From positions 248,001 through 312,000 of the forward strand of contig NZ_LNDE01000001.1 in assembly GCF_002866025.1 (NCBI RefSeq): a stretch of DNA of 64,000 bases, given 5' to 3'. Origin of the DNA: Thermotoga sp. KOL6. GTDB taxonomy: Bacteria; Thermotogota; Thermotogae; Thermotogales; Thermotogaceae. Made by a program: the position numbers and the translations under genes. Below, piece after piece: positions 32,952 through 42,104 of this stretch. Numbering within the stretch: the stretch's first letter is position 1; every line of letters starts with the position of its first letter. The notes under the pieces were generated by a model. It ran no database searches. It saw only the letters and a list, made by a program, of their open reading frames with translations, and was not told the DNA's origin.

Positions 32952-34659
32952 TTTTTTGAAGAAAAATTGGTATAAATACCTTTTCGGATTTCTGTCTCTT
33001 GTTACAGTAGACCTTTTGCAGGTCTATGTTCCTCGTGTAGTTGGAAGAATCGTAGACACTTTGAACACAGGAACCACAGATTTTGCAACGTTGAAGATAA
33101 TGATAGGATGGATAATGGCAGCTGCTTCCGGAATGTTCATAGGAAGATTCTTGTGGAGATACTTCCTAGGTGGCGCTTCTAGGAAGTTTTTGTTGGAAAC
33201 GATGAATATGATGTTCTCCAAGATGCTGAGCCTTACTCCAGGTTTCTTCGATAGGATAAAAAGTGGAGAGCTCATGGCAAGATTCACCAACGACCTGAGT
33301 TTACTAAGAAGAGTACTCGGCCAAGGGGCTATCTTGCTCTTCGATTCCTTCATTATGATCGTGATGGTCTTCATTTTCATGATAGGAAACGTTGGCTGGA
33401 AACTCTCGTGGATTAGTTTTGCTCCTCTTTTGCTCTTGATACCAACTTCCATGTCTTTCGGGAGGCTCATCCACAGAAAAGTGGCAGAGGTTCAAAAGTC
33501 TTTTTCAGGACTCTCAGGTTTCACAGAAGAGACGGTAAGTGGTATCCGTGTTGTAAAGAGTTTTTCCTCGGAAGATATTTCATTCAAATTGTTTGAAGAG
33601 AAAGCGAAAAAGAACTTCGGAGATACGATAGGATCCATAAAAATTTCCAGCATCTTTCGACCACTCATAAGTCTGATCGCCTTTTCATCATTCTTTCTCG
33701 CTCTCCTCTATGGTGGAAGAGCCGTCATAAACGAGACGATTTCCTTGGGTGATTTCATTGCTTTCAACTCGTATCTTGGGATGCTGGTATGGCCCATGAT
33801 GGCATACGGTTTCATGGTAGATTTGTTCCAAAGAGGTAGGGCTGCTATGAAACGCCTGGATACAATCTTCACCGCTCAGCCTGAGGTAAAGGAACCAGAA
33901 AAACCTATCAGGATAGAACACTTCGAAGAATTCGTTATAAGGGATCTGACGTACAAGTACCCAATGTCCGATCGAGTGGTGTTGAAAAACATCTACATGG
34001 AGATAAAAAGAGGAGATATGATCGGAATTGTTGGAAGTGTTGGAAGCGGAAAAACCACTATAGCTAAACTTTTGATGAAACTCTACCCAGTAGAAAGAGG
34101 TAAGATATTCGTGAACGGGATAGACATAAACGATGTTTCTTCGGAGAATTTGAGGTCGTTGGTAACCCTCGTTCCTCAGGAAACTTTTCTCTTTTCAGAC
34201 ACGATAAGAAACAACATAACAATGGGAATGGAGAATGTTGACGAAGGAAAGATTGAAAAGGCAACGAAACTCGCAGCTGTGTACGACGATATTATGAATT
34301 TCCCTGAAAAGTTCGACACTATTGTGGGTGAGCGAGGTGTAACACTTTCAGGTGGTCAGAAGCAGAGGATTACCATAGCCCGAGCTTTGATCAGGGATTT
34401 TGAAATTTACATCTTCGACGATTGCCTCTCTGCCGTTGATCCAGAAACCGAGGAAAGAATCATAAACTCCATCAGAAACAAAATGAAAGGGAAGACGATC
34501 ATAGTGATAACCCATCGTTTGAAAGTTCTGAAAGATGCGGACAAGATATACGTTCTCGACGATGGAACGATCGTAGAGGAGGGAACTCATGAAGAATTGA
34601 TCAGAAAGAAAGGTGTGTACAGTAAGATGTACAGGAAACAGCTCATCGAGGAGGGATGA
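32926..34659 (+). CDS. ABC exporter half-transporter (membrane domain fused to ATPase), degenerate Walker B
   Basis: A 577-residue type IV ABC exporter half: six membrane segments in residues 15-300, then an ATPase domain. Walker A is 'GSVGSGKT' at 370-377, the signature is 'LSGGQKQRI' and the H-loop is 'IVITHRL'. Walker B is followed by Asp (D498-D499 in 'IFDDCLSAVD') where the catalytic Glu is normally found. Such a D is seen in one half of heterodimeric exporters such as TM287/288 and BmrCD, yet no partner gene is adjacent here. The start is uncertain: TTG 32926 has GGAGG 12 bases upstream; a later TTG near 32957 is possible. Substrate unknown. Confidence 0.9.
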   Translation: MKTSSILADFLKKNWYKYLFGFLSLVTVDLLQVYVPRVVGRIVDTLNTGTTDFATLKIMIGWIMAAASGMFIGRFLWRYFLGGASRKFLLETMNMMFSKMLSLTPGFFDRIKSGELMARFTNDLSLLRRVLGQGAILLFDSFIMIVMVFIFMIGNVGWKLSWISFAPLLLLIPTSMSFGRLIHRKVAEVQKSFSGLSGFTEETVSGIRVVKSFSSEDISFKLFEEKAKKNFGDTIGSIKISSIFRPLISLIAFSSFFLALLYGGRAVINETISLGDFIAFNSYLGMLVWPMMAYGFMVDLFQRGRAAMKRLDTIFTAQPEVKEPEKPIRIEHFEEFVIRDLTYKYPMSDRVVLKNIYMEIKRGDMIGIVGSVGSGKTTIAKLLMKLYPVERGKIFVNGIDINDVSSENLRSLVTLVPQETFLFSDTIRNNITMGMENVDEGKIEKATKLAAVYDDIMNFPEKFDTIVGERGVTLSGGQKQRITIARALIRDFEIYIFDDCLSAVDPETEERIINSIRNKMKGKTIIVITHRLKVLKDADKIYVLDDGTIVEEGTHEELIRKKGVYSKMYRKQLIEEG

Positions 34660-34660
34660 T

Positions 34661-36487
34661 ATGAAACAGATTGGAGTTGTTACGGGTATTTTTGAATCCA
34701 ATCCTTACGAATTCTTCGTGAGAATGGTTTCCGAAAGAGGATATCAAGCGAGTGCACAGATAGAAGATATTGTAAAAATCGAGTACTCCACAGGGTACGG
34801 AAAAGTTCTCACTTACGGGGTAATTGTGGACATACAAAATAGATGGGACGGGGATTTAAAGAATGGTTACGAGGAAGATGTGGCTCTTGAAGGATTAAAA
34901 CCCGCTTATCCAATCTACATCGCCAAAGTAAAAGTGACGAGATCTTTCCTGAAAAAAGGTGAACAACTCTCTGAAACAGCACCAGAAATTCCTCCTTCAA
35001 TTGGTTCTCCCGTCTTTCTCGTTGAGGACGATGAGATAGACATCGCACTCGGCTTCGATGAATTGAAGAGAAAGAACGTGGCACTTCCTGTGGGGATTCT
35101 CAAAAACGGTAGACCCGCTTATTTGGATTTGAGATACATCTTAGGAGACAATGGAGCACACATCAATGTTTCGGGACAGTCCGGTGTGGCAGCGAAGACA
35201 TCTTACACGACTTTTCTTGTGAAATCTATGATGGAGACTTCTAGAAAGCACGAAGGAGAGCTAATGGAACTGCTACGTGAAGCGAGGTATATTATATTCA
35301 ACGTAAAAGGAGAAAGCTTAATGTTTCTCGATCGCATTTCGAAAGAATGGAAAGCGGAAAGGGAAAAATGGGACGAGATGTACAAATCACTGGATATCGA
35401 ACCAACGCCGTTTGAAAACGTTGCCTTTTACGCACCAAGCAAGCGTAAGGGATCTTACAAACCAGATGTGAACAAACGAATGAGCGGTGTGAAAACTTAC
35501 GGTTGGGACACCTTTGACATCGTTGAAATGGGACTCCTGGAACTCATGTTCGATCCCGATGAGATGGCCCGTAACCAGAACTTCCAATTGGCCGTATGGT
35601 CACTTCAAGAATTTCTCACCCAAAGAATGGAAGAAATTTATCAAGAATTTCTGAGCAGAGGTTACGTGAAAGACAAGGAACAGCTTCCTTCACAAGCTTT
35701 AAGAGAGATCGCTATGAAACACGGTGATGGTCTTATAAAAGACGAGATTCCTCTTGATCTCGACAGTTTAATAGAAGATCTGAAGAGAGACGACGGAAAG
35801 GCAAGAAGATATCTTTTGAGCGAACATGTGCAGTCACAAACTATCAGCATGTTAGTGCGTCGTTTGAAAACCGCCCAAAAAATGGATTTCGACAGACTTT
35901 GGATGAGACCACCCTTGGGGGTGACCGCAAGTCAAGTGGAATATCGAATAAATTGGAACGTACCAGGACGGGTCACCGTAATAGACATATCGAAACTGAG
36001 AACGCGTTCTCAAGCTTTCGTTGTGGGTGCCATTCTTTCCGAAGTTATGAGAGAGAAAGAAACCAACAACAGCTTCGTACATCCCGTCTTCATTTTCTTG
36101 GATGAGCTGAACAAGTATGCACCGAGACACGGAGGAGGAGCACTTGCGAACATTTTCAGAGATGTTGCCGAGCGTGGAAGATCTTTCAGAGTGATTCTCA
36201 TTGGAGCAGAACAAACAGCTTCCGAAGTAGACTACAGAGTTATCACACAAGCAGCTACAGTAGTTGTTGGCAGACAAAAAGGTGCAGAACTCCTGAAACC
36301 AGAATACTCACACCTCACAGATCATTACAAGAGAAAAGCGGCTCTTTTGAAACAAGGAGAAGTGATAGTGGATCAACCTTTTCTGAACCTTCCGCTCACT
36401 GTGAAGTTTCCATTACCGGCTTGGTGTACGAGAGAGGACGGTTACGTGATGGAAAGCGAAAACGATGAAGACGAATACATCATCTGA
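34661..36487 (+). CDS. HerA/FtsK-like hexameric ATPase with atypical P-loop
   Basis: A 608-residue ATPase of the HerA type, a DNA translocase/helicase family working with nucleases in end resection in archaea. The N-terminal 110 residues resemble the HerA barrel (HAS) domain. The P-loop region 172-180 reads 'GQSGVAAKT', with Ala-Ala before the Lys instead of Gly-Lys. Walker B is 'IFLDELNKYAPRHGG' (D481-E482), and the sensor region is 'ILIGAEQTASEVDYRVITQA'. No NurA nuclease gene is adjacent. ATG 34661 follows GAGGAGGG; it is 1 base after the ABC exporter stop. The last 8 bases overlap the convergent phoR. Confidence 0.85.
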   Translation: MKQIGVVTGIFESNPYEFFVRMVSERGYQASAQIEDIVKIEYSTGYGKVLTYGVIVDIQNRWDGDLKNGYEEDVALEGLKPAYPIYIAKVKVTRSFLKKGEQLSETAPEIPPSIGSPVFLVEDDEIDIALGFDELKRKNVALPVGILKNGRPAYLDLRYILGDNGAHINVSGQSGVAAKTSYTTFLVKSMMETSRKHEGELMELLREARYIIFNVKGESLMFLDRISKEWKAEREKWDEMYKSLDIEPTPFENVAFYAPSKRKGSYKPDVNKRMSGVKTYGWDTFDIVEMGLLELMFDPDEMARNQNFQLAVWSLQEFLTQRMEEIYQEFLSRGYVKDKEQLPSQALREIAMKHGDGLIKDEIPLDLDSLIEDLKRDDGKARRYLLSEHVQSQTISMLVRRLKTAQKMDFDRLWMRPPLGVTASQVEYRINWNVPGRVTVIDISKLRTRSQAFVVGAILSEVMREKETNNSFVHPVFIFLDELNKYAPRHGGGALANIFRDVAERGRSFRVILIGAEQTASEVDYRVITQAATVVVGRQKGAELLKPEYSHLTDHYKRKAALLKQGEVIVDQPFLNLPLTVKFPLPAWCTREDGYVMESENDEDEYII

Positions 36488-37433
36488 ATCGCACAGTGAA
36501 TTCGGATCCTAAAAGCCAACGCGATTTAACTTCGAGTTTATATCCTATCATGTTACAGAGATGTTTAACTATAGAAAGGCCAAGTCCCGATCCGGGTGCC
36601 ATCTTGAGGGCCTCAGCACCCCTGTAAAAACGTTCAAAAATCCTTTCTCGTTCTTCCTCTTTTATTCCTATTCCTTGATCTTTAACCGTCATTTTTTCTT
36701 TGGAAACGATGACTTCTACTTCGGATTTTGGGTAAGAGTATTTAACAGCATTTGAAATTAGATTTTTTAAAATTGTGTAGAAAACAAATCTATCTGTTTC
36801 GAGCTCATCAACTTCCAGTAAGAATTTCAACTTTATTTTCTTCGATTCAATCTTTCTTCGAAGATCCTCAAATATTTTCTCAAGAATTTCTTTTACTGAA
36901 ACACTTTCCATTTTGAGTTCGTAGAGACCAAGTTGTACCATAGCAAGGACTTTGGATTGTCTAATGATGGTTTCCATCTTGTCAAGAGAACGTTCGATCT
37001 TTTCCAAAATTTGAAGTTTTTCGGAATCCTTCTCAAGATCTTTTAAGAGAAAAACATTTGCTTTGGAGGCAGAAAGGGGTGTGAAAAGTTCGTGCGATAC
37101 AGCCATAACAAAATCAAGTTTGGCCTCATCCAATTTTTTTTCTTCCGTGAGGTCGTTCACAATTAAAAGTCCCTTTTTTGGATTGAAGTGGAAAGAGACA
37201 AATCTTTTCGCCTGAATTTCGAAAAAGTAGGCGTCTGTTTCAATGGAAAAATCCTTGTTTTTCTGTATTTTATCAACGATTTTGTCCATCTCTTTGCAAG
37301 TAAAAACGGAGAGCAAACTTTTGTCCTTTTTAAATCCGTATCTCTCACCTACGGTATTCGAAGCTCTTACTTTCAACCCTTCCAAAATCACTATCGCTTC
37401 TTTGAGATGGCTCAGATCCTCAACTTCTATCAT
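36480..37433 (-). CDS. phoR: Cytoplasmic histidine kinase of the phosphate operon (PhoR-like)
   Basis: Sensor kinase, partner of the response regulator encoded just upstream. ATG 37433 (8 bases after GAGG) gives 317 residues. A PAS-like domain occupies about 1-95, the HisKA H-box is 'VMAVSHELFTPL' with phospho-acceptor about H114, and the HATPase has N box 'LISNAVKYSYP', G1 'VKDQGIGI', F box 'FERFYRG' and G2 'GSGLGLSIV'. No membrane segment is visible, unlike most PhoR proteins, so sensing is likely through the Pst-PhoU complex or a cytoplasmic signal. It overlaps phoB by 14 bases. Confidence 0.92.
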   Translation of the reverse strand: MIEVEDLSHLKEAIVILEGLKVRASNTVGERYGFKKDKSLLSVFTCKEMDKIVDKIQKNKDFSIETDAYFFEIQAKRFVSFHFNPKKGLLIVNDLTEEKKLDEAKLDFVMAVSHELFTPLSASKANVFLLKDLEKDSEKLQILEKIERSLDKMETIIRQSKVLAMVQLGLYELKMESVSVKEILEKIFEDLRRKIESKKIKLKFLLEVDELETDRFVFYTILKNLISNAVKYSYPKSEVEVIVSKEKMTVKDQGIGIKEEERERIFERFYRGAEALKMAPGSGLGLSIVKHLCNMIGYKLEVKSRWLLGSEFTVRFR

Positions 37434-38100
37434 TCTCATCACCTCGGGATGAAAACTTATATCCCAATCCCCTAACTGTTTTTATCCAACCTTTCCCAAT
37501 CTTTGCTCGAATGGCACTTATATGTACATCTACCACCCTATCAGAAACGTATTCATCTTTCCAAACCCTGTCTAGAATCTCCTCTCGAGAGAAGACTTTG
37601 TTGGGAGTGATGGCTAGGAGTTTCAAAACTTCAAACTCTTTAGCGGTCATCTCAATGATTTTTCCATCGTACCTCACAAGATAGTCTTCGAGAAAGATCT
37701 CAAGTTTTCCAAACTTCAAAACTTTTTGTTCTTTTCCCATTCTTCTCAGGATGGCTTTTACCCTCGCTATTACCTCTCTAGGATTGAAAGGTTTCGTTAT
37801 GTAGTCGTCTGCTCCAAGCTCTATTCCAAAGATTCGATCAAGATCTCTATCTCTCGCCGAAATTATGAGAATCGCCGTTTCAGGATGAGAAACTTTCATC
37901 TCTGGAATTTCATCCATAGCGATCCCATCGGGAAACATAAGGTCGAGAAGTACAACACTGTACACATTTTCCGATAGCTTCTTCTTCAAATCGAAAAGGG
38001 TTCCTACTTCATCACACTCGAATCCTTCAGCTTCTAGATATCTTTTCAGGACACTCCTAATATCTTCATCATCCTCAGCTATCAACACCCTTATTCCCAC
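37420..38100 (-). CDS. phoB: Phosphate response regulator, OmpR/PhoB family
   Basis: A DNA-binding response regulator. The receiver domain (about 1-115) has the acidic cluster 'AEDDED', phospho-acceptor about D53 in 'VVLLDLMFPDG' and Lys in 'YITKPFNPRE'. The C-terminal winged helix ends 'HISAIRAKIGKGWIKTVRGLGYKF'. GTG 38100 (9 bases after GAGAGG) is preferred; GTG 38109 abuts the ribosome site. It should bind the TTAACA direct repeats upstream of pstS and so control its own operon. It overlaps phoU by 26 bases. Confidence 0.94.
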   Translation of the reverse strand: MGIRVLIAEDDEDIRSVLKRYLEAEGFECDEVGTLFDLKKKLSENVYSVVLLDLMFPDGIAMDEIPEMKVSHPETAILIISARDRDLDRIFGIELGADDYITKPFNPREVIARVKAILRRMGKEQKVLKFGKLEIFLEDYLVRYDGKIIEMTAKEFEVLKLLAITPNKVFSREEILDRVWKDEYVSDRVVDVHISAIRAKIGKGWIKTVRGLGYKFSSRGDENDRS

Positions 38101-38773
38101 TTTCGACACCTCTCAGAAAGTCCTTCATATTCTTTCCTGTCACTATGTAGATCACTTCTTCACAAAGGTTGTTTGCATGATCACCTATTCTTTCTAGATC
38201 TCTGGCAATGAGAATGTAAACCAAAGCAAGTTCAGCGGGTATGCCATCTTCTTTGATTTTCTCGACGACGATCTCTCGGATCCTTTTCTCCATTTCGTCT
38301 ATCGAATCATCAAACTTCCACAGCTTGAAAGCAGAATCCACGTCTTCATCAACAAAAGTCTTGAAGGAATCCTGTACCACTTTCAGCGTACTTCCAAACA
38401 TATCTTTCAACTCTTTCAACATCTCAAACTTTATCTTCCTCTTGGAGAGGTACAAACACTTTTCCGCTATGTTACAAGAGAGATCGCCTATTCTTTCAAG
38501 GTCGTTGGAGAACTTTAAAATGGTAATGATGTACCTAAGTTGCTTCAAAATAGGGTTGTATCTTGCTATTATCTGATATGCTTTTTCTTCTATCTCCTTG
38601 TTCAAATCGTCTATCATATCGTCAGACTCAAGTACTCTTTTGGCCACTGCCGTGTTCATGGTTTCGAGACATTCTATCGCATCGTTTAAAGACTCAGAAA
38701 CCAAAAAGAGCATCTTTGAAACATCGGATTTCAGAAGTGTCAATTCTCTTTCAAAATGAACATGGTCTACCAT
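38075..38773 (-). CDS. phoU: Phosphate transport regulator PhoU
   Basis: A 232-residue all-helical protein of two PhoU three-helix repeats. It links the Pst transporter to the PhoR kinase and represses signalling when phosphate is plentiful. Metal-cluster motif remnants are visible as 'DDMIDDLNKEIEEKA' and 'DDSIDEMEKRIREIV', one in each repeat. ATG 38773, 7 bases after GGAGG, is used rather than the longer frame to 38794. Confidence 0.94.
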   Translation of the reverse strand: MVDHVHFERELTLLKSDVSKMLFLVSESLNDAIECLETMNTAVAKRVLESDDMIDDLNKEIEEKAYQIIARYNPILKQLRYIITILKFSNDLERIGDLSCNIAEKCLYLSKRKIKFEMLKELKDMFGSTLKVVQDSFKTFVDEDVDSAFKLWKFDDSIDEMEKRIREIVVEKIKEDGIPAELALVYILIARDLERIGDHANNLCEEVIYIVTGKNMKDFLRGVESGNKGVDS

Positions 38774-38786
38774 CTTTTCGCCTCCG

Positions 38787-39542
38787 TCATCCAATTTTCC
38801 CAGTCAGATACTCTTCTGTGAGACTGTTCTTAGGTCTTTCAACGATTTCTCTAGTGGGACCAAACTCCACCAATTCACCTCTGTACATGAAAGCAATGTA
38901 ATCGGCTATTCTTATGGCTTGACCAATGTTGTGGGTAACTAAAACTATCGTGTAGTTCTGAGAGAGTTCCTCAAGAAGTTTCTCTATCCTTTGAGTTGCA
39001 ATAGGATCCAAAGCGGAAGTGGGTTCGTCAAGAAGTATGACTTCTGGCTCTACCGCTATGGCTCTTGCTATGCAAAGCCTCTGTTGTTGACCACCTGAAA
39101 GCTTATTCCCTGGCTTGTTCAACTCCGATTTTACTTCATCCCAAAGTGCGGCTTTTTTCAGTGCTTCTTCGACTATTCTATCCAAAACGTGTCTACTCTT
39201 CACACCGTGTATCCTAGGGCCGAAGGCTACGTTGTCGTATACGGACATCGGAAACGGTGTAGGTTTTTGAAAGACCATCCCCACTCTTTTTCTATACTCT
39301 ATCACGTTGAGCTTAGGATCGTACACATCCTGTCCCTTGAAATATATCTTACCTTCCACTCTGAAACCAGGTAAATGATCGTTCATCCTGTTGATACTTC
39401 TTAGAAGAGTGGTTTTTCCACAACCCGAAGGACCGATAATAGCGGTTATTTGATTCTTGAAAATCCTCATTGTCACGTTTTTCACTGCTATTTTGTCACC
39501 GTAATATGCACTGAAGTTTTCGATATCAATAATTGATTCCAT
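38787..39542 (-). CDS. pstB: Phosphate ABC transporter ATPase PstB
   Basis: A 251-residue ATPase of the high-affinity phosphate importer. Walker A 'GPSGCGKTTLLRSINRMND' is typical of PstB, with signature 'LSGGQQQRLCIARA', Walker B 'VILLDEPTSALDP' and H-loop 'VLVTHN'. ATG 39542 is 7 bases after GGAGG and overlaps the pstA end by 17 bases. Confidence 0.97.
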   Translation of the reverse strand: MESIIDIENFSAYYGDKIAVKNVTMRIFKNQITAIIGPSGCGKTTLLRSINRMNDHLPGFRVEGKIYFKGQDVYDPKLNVIEYRKRVGMVFQKPTPFPMSVYDNVAFGPRIHGVKSRHVLDRIVEEALKKAALWDEVKSELNKPGNKLSGGQQQRLCIARAIAVEPEVILLDEPTSALDPIATQRIEKLLEELSQNYTIVLVTHNIGQAIRIADYIAFMYRGELVEFGPTREIVERPKNSLTEEYLTGKIG

Positions 39543-40356
39543 CGTCTCTCCTCCTCAAAAGGAAAGCTATACCGTATACGATAGCAACGATTATCATCAA
39601 GAAAGCTGCTGTACCCTTCGCCATCCATTGAGCGGATTCTCCGTAAGCTGCCGTTATGTAATAGATATGAGTTGGAAGAGTCATAACCGGAGAAAGCAAG
39701 TTCTTAGGAAGCTGTGTCGAATAGAAGACAGCACCGGTGAGAAGTACAGGAGCAGTTTCACCTAACGCTCTACCACCTCCGACAAACACAGCAGTGAGAA
39801 TTCCCTTTTTCGCTGCGGGTAATAGTACTTTGAAAATCACCTCTTCTTCCGTAGCTCCAAGGGCCAACGCTGCTTCTCGAATTTCAACAGGAATGGCCTT
39901 CAACGTTTCACGAGTTGAGGTCGCAATAACCGGTAGGACCATGAGTGATAACGTTAGAGAAGCTGCTATCATGGAAGTGCCAAATTTGAGAGCTACGCAG
40001 AAGAAAGCGAGCCCAAAAAGACCGTATACGACGGAAGGTATGCCACTGAGTGCCGAGAGAGAAACATCTATCCACTTTGCTACTGGATTGTTGCCATACT
40101 CTGCAAGAAATACCCCTGTAAACATTCCGAGTGGAACGGATATTAGAAACGTGAGAAGCATGAGATAAAAACTCCCCAATATGGCAGGAAAGATCCCTCC
40201 TTCGGTCATGCCGTTTCTTGGGTAATCTAGGAAAAAGGAGGCTGAGAAAAACCTTACTCCATCAACGAGAATCGCCATGAACATGATCAGAACCACAGCA
40301 AAAGCGACATAGCTAATTGCTCGAAAAATACCAGAGATGAACGCGTCTTTTCTCAT
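39526..40356 (-). CDS. pstA: Phosphate ABC transporter permease PstA
   Basis: A 276-residue permease with six membrane segments. PstA hallmarks: 'GGIFPAILGSFYLMLLTFLI' near 50-70, 'GIPSVVYGLFGLAFF', the EAA-like loop 'EAALALGATEEEVIFKVLLPA' and 'GGGRALGETAPVLLTGA'. It starts with ATG overlapping the pstC stop (ATGA). Confidence 0.97.
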   Translation of the reverse strand: MRKDAFISGIFRAISYVAFAVVLIMFMAILVDGVRFFSASFFLDYPRNGMTEGGIFPAILGSFYLMLLTFLISVPLGMFTGVFLAEYGNNPVAKWIDVSLSALSGIPSVVYGLFGLAFFCVALKFGTSMIAASLTLSLMVLPVIATSTRETLKAIPVEIREAALALGATEEEVIFKVLLPAAKKGILTAVFVGGGRALGETAPVLLTGAVFYSTQLPKNLLSPVMTLPTHIYYITAAYGESAQWMAKGTAAFLMIIVAIVYGIAFLLRRRDDGINY

Positions 40357-41204
40357 CTTGTTTGCCTCCCCGATATGTATCTGGAAACACCCGTGAGAGT
40401 AAGAGAGATGGCTAGCAGGATAACACCGGCAGCAAATAGTACGTGGTAATGCATACTATCAACTGCCACCTCACCGATTTCGCTCGCTATAGCAGCTGTT
40501 AGAGGTTTTACAGGATCGAACAGAGATCGCGGAATGATAGCTGCTCCCCCTCCGACCATGAGAACAATCATAGTTTCGCCAACGACTCTGTTCACGGTAA
40601 GTACGAAAGCGTTGAGAATCCCGGAGAGTGCGGCTCTGGTTGTGATCTTTAAAGTGGTGGTAAATTTATCAGCACCAAGTGCCAACGCGCTCTCCTCAAG
40701 GGAAACATCAACTGAATCAAGGGCTTCAAGTGAAAGAGAAACAGTGTAAGGCAACGCTGTTAAAATAAGTCCAATAGATGCCATAAGAAAGTTCTCTGTT
40801 GACCAGATGTCGAAGCGAAGGAGAATTGGGGAAATGTAAGAAAGTACAAAGAGACCCATAACAACTGATGGAGTTCCTGCAAGAAACTCTACAGTGGTCC
40901 TTATAAGGTTCTTCTCTGCATTTGAAGCGTAAGTGTGTAGAAAGAACGCTATAAGATATCCAATGGGAAGAAGAATCAGTGAAGAAAAGCTCGTGAGAAG
41001 AAGGGTTCCCACGATCATTGCAAGCATACCGTATTCAGGCGGTTCAGACGTTGGATACCAATAAACACTTGTGAAAAGCTCGCCCCCAATTTCCACGAGG
41101 GCGGGCCAAGCTTCTTTCATCAGAAAAAACATGAGAAGAAATAACGCGAAAATACCACTTCCTGAAAATACGAGTATCACAATTTTTCTCAGGAAATTCG
41201 CCAC
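40353..41204 (-). CDS. pstC: Phosphate ABC transporter permease PstC
   Basis: A 283-residue permease partner of PstA, six membrane segments. 'EYGMLAMIVGTLLLTSFSSLI', 'GTPSVVMGLFVL', 'EESALALGADKFTTTLKI' (EAA loop) and 'NRVVGETMIVLMVGGG' are typical. The start is unsettled: GTG 41204 has only a weak nearby AAGGA, whereas an in-frame CTG at 41216 sits 7 bases after a strong AGGAGGG that overlaps the pstS stop. The coordinates use GTG; CTG would add four residues. Confidence 0.94.
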   Translation of the reverse strand: MANFLRKIVILVFSGSGIFALFLLMFFLMKEAWPALVEIGGELFTSVYWYPTSEPPEYGMLAMIVGTLLLTSFSSLILLPIGYLIAFFLHTYASNAEKNLIRTTVEFLAGTPSVVMGLFVLSYISPILLRFDIWSTENFLMASIGLILTALPYTVSLSLEALDSVDVSLEESALALGADKFTTTLKITTRAALSGILNAFVLTVNRVVGETMIVLMVGGGAAIIPRSLFDPVKPLTAAIASEIGEVAVDSMHYHVLFAAGVILLAISLTLTGVSRYISGRQTR

Positions 41205-41229
41205 TTTCCTTCCCAGATCAGATCCCTCC

Positions 41230-42054
41230 TCATTGACCGTAGGCTGCTATATAACCTGCTTTCTCTACTAGTTCCTGCCCTTTTTTAGAGAAGGCGAACA
41301 TTATATACTCAAACACGAGACTTCCCATTTCCGGGAAACCTTTCGTTGCATCGACGAACATGAACAGCGGTCTTGCGAGAGGATATTTTCCTTTCAATAC
41401 GTTCTCTTTCGTTGGATAAACTCCGTTGATTTTCAACACCTTTACACCTTCTGTAACGTAACCTACGCCAACGTAGGCGATCGCATACGGATTTTTTGCC
41501 ACATTTTCTATTTCAAGTTGAGTACTTTCCACCATTCTGATGTCTGGAGCCATTCTTGCGCCGCCGAGAACTTTGTTTTCAAAAGTCTCGTAAGTTCCGG
41601 AAGCGGTATTTCTTGAGTAAACAACTATCCTCTTTTTAGGAAGATTCGGATTCACTTGGGACCAATACCTTATTTCTCCAGTGTATATCTTCTTCAAAGT
41701 CTCAATGGATATGTCCTCAATTTCAAGGTTCTTGTTGACGATCACGGCTATCCCATCGAAACCGACCAAGAACGGTATGAAGTACCTTCCCTCTCTGTGC
41801 ATCCTTTCGATCTCTTCCGCTTTGAGCCACCTACTAGCATTTGCTATGTCCGTCGTTCCGTTGAACAAAGCGGCGATACCGGTGGAAGATCCCGCTCCTT
41901 CCAGAGTTACTTGGAGATCAGGATGAAACTTTTTAAACTCTTCGATCCACAATTGAGCGATGGGAAAAACTGTGTTTGAACCTTTGATAACAAGCCTTTC
42001 TGCACTTACAAAAATGGAAAAAACTATCAGGACAAACACGAGGAATCTTTTCAC
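41230..42054 (-). CDS. pstS: Phosphate-binding periplasmic protein PstS
   Basis: High-affinity phosphate receptor, first gene of the pst-pho operon. GTG 42054 (8 bases after AGGAGG) gives 274 residues with a signal peptide ending near 'FVSAERL'. The phosphate-contact loops 'KGSNTVFPIAQLW', 'GAGSSTGIAALFNGTTDIANASR' and 'YSRNTASGTYETFEN' match the PstS pattern. The GTG at 42063 lies in the ribosome site and is rejected. Expression should depend on PhoB through the repeats at 42128-42143. Confidence 0.96.
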   Translation of the reverse strand: MKRFLVFVLIVFSIFVSAERLVIKGSNTVFPIAQLWIEEFKKFHPDLQVTLEGAGSSTGIAALFNGTTDIANASRWLKAEEIERMHREGRYFIPFLVGFDGIAVIVNKNLEIEDISIETLKKIYTGEIRYWSQVNPNLPKKRIVVYSRNTASGTYETFENKVLGGARMAPDIRMVESTQLEIENVAKNPYAIAYVGVGYVTEGVKVLKINGVYPTKENVLKGKYPLARPLFMFVDATKGFPEMGSLVFEYIMFAFSKKGQELVEKAGYIAAYGQ

Positions 42055-42104
42055 AAGGAACACCTCCTATGGTTGATTTTCATCGTTTATTACTCTCCAG
42101 ATTT

